This document shows, piece by piece, positions 14,349 to 14,455 of a DNA stretch of 14,455 nucleotides; the first letter of the stretch is position 1; each line of letters starts with the position of its first letter. The notes under the pieces are model-generated. The model was not told the DNA's origin. It made no database searches and saw only the letters and a list, made by a program, of their open reading frames with translations. The position numbers and the translations under genes were made by a program. The stretch lies in NCBI GenBank assembly GCA_910585855.1, contig CAJUGZ010000085.1:1-14455 (forward strand), read 5' to 3'. This DNA is from an uncultured Lachnospiraceae bacterium (GTDB lineage Bacteria > Bacillota_A > Clostridia > Lachnospirales > Lachnospiraceae).

Positions 14349-14455
14349 GTGAAAAACTTAAATATTGAGAATCCTTTTTTTGAAGCGATGGGGCGGTTGG
14401 GCATACGCACCAACTTTAGGAGAATTGACAAAGTTGCTGTCTGGGAATTTTACGT
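14349..14455 (+). CDS. Start of a gene, possibly DUF624/YesL-like membrane protein (partial)
   Basis: A GTG start with a good ribosome site (AAGGAG, 14337-14342, 6 nt before it) opens a frame that stays open to the window edge. The first residues (VKNLNIENPFFEAMGRLG) resemble the N-terminus of DUF624/YesL-type membrane proteins, which often accompany sugar transporters in Firmicutes. Those proteins normally continue straight into a hydrophobic helix, whereas here the frame reads IRTNFRRIDKVAVW. The resemblance may therefore be chance, or the gene may be interrupted near 14400. An ATG two bases upstream (14347) meets a stop at once. Confidence 0.4.
   Translation, partial: MKNLNIENPFFEAMGRLGIRTNFRRIDKVAVWEFY

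Overview
The window reads as a chromosomal stretch of a low-G+C Firmicute, most likely a gut Lachnospiraceae (Roseburia/Eubacterium/Blautia type). This rests on AT-rich intergenic DNA, strong AGGAGG ribosome sites, a clostridial LacI repressor, and a gene set matching the known cytoplasmic beta-mannan (mannooligosaccharide) pathway of Roseburia. The species cannot be fixed from the sequence alone.

Layout. Positions 1-193 hold a structured repeat (copy A, minus strand, cut by the window edge), followed by an AT-rich promoter region. Positions 468-3679 hold a two-gene unit: GH36 alpha-galactosidase and a LacI-type regulator. Positions 3693-5034 hold an island: an Rpn-family PD-(D/E)XK nuclease gene on the minus strand, lying between two 165-nt inverted structured repeats (copies B and C). 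Positions 5185-13109 hold a seven-gene operon: solute-binding lipoprotein, two permeases, GH130 mannooligosaccharide phosphorylase, mannobiose/cellobiose 2-epimerase, GH130 mannosylglucose phosphorylase, and mannose-6-phosphate isomerase. Positions 13115-13450 hold a complete 336-nt structured repeat (copy D). From 13570 a new unit begins with a one-helix membrane protein and the start of a second gene.

How the genes work together (inference from known families). The transporter imports galactosylated mannooligosaccharides and GH36 removes the galactose. The epimerase turns the reducing-end mannose into glucose. The two GH130 enzymes split the chain with phosphate to mannose-1-phosphate, and ManA sends mannose-6-phosphate to fructose-6-phosphate. 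The window lacks the transporter ATPase, a phosphomannomutase, an endo-mannanase and acetyl esterases, so these must lie elsewhere.

Most unusual content. Four copies of a hairpin element share constant ends (GGACGCC ... GGCTGT) and, within each size class, a related core. Their terminal stem differs between copies but stays complementary inside each copy. They sit at the boundaries of the mannan transcription units and flank the Rpn gene. The Rpn gene itself carries a strong internal ribosome site and start that would make a 60-residue C-terminal protein with 4-residue repeats, as expected for a nested RpnL/RpnS toxin-antitoxin pair.
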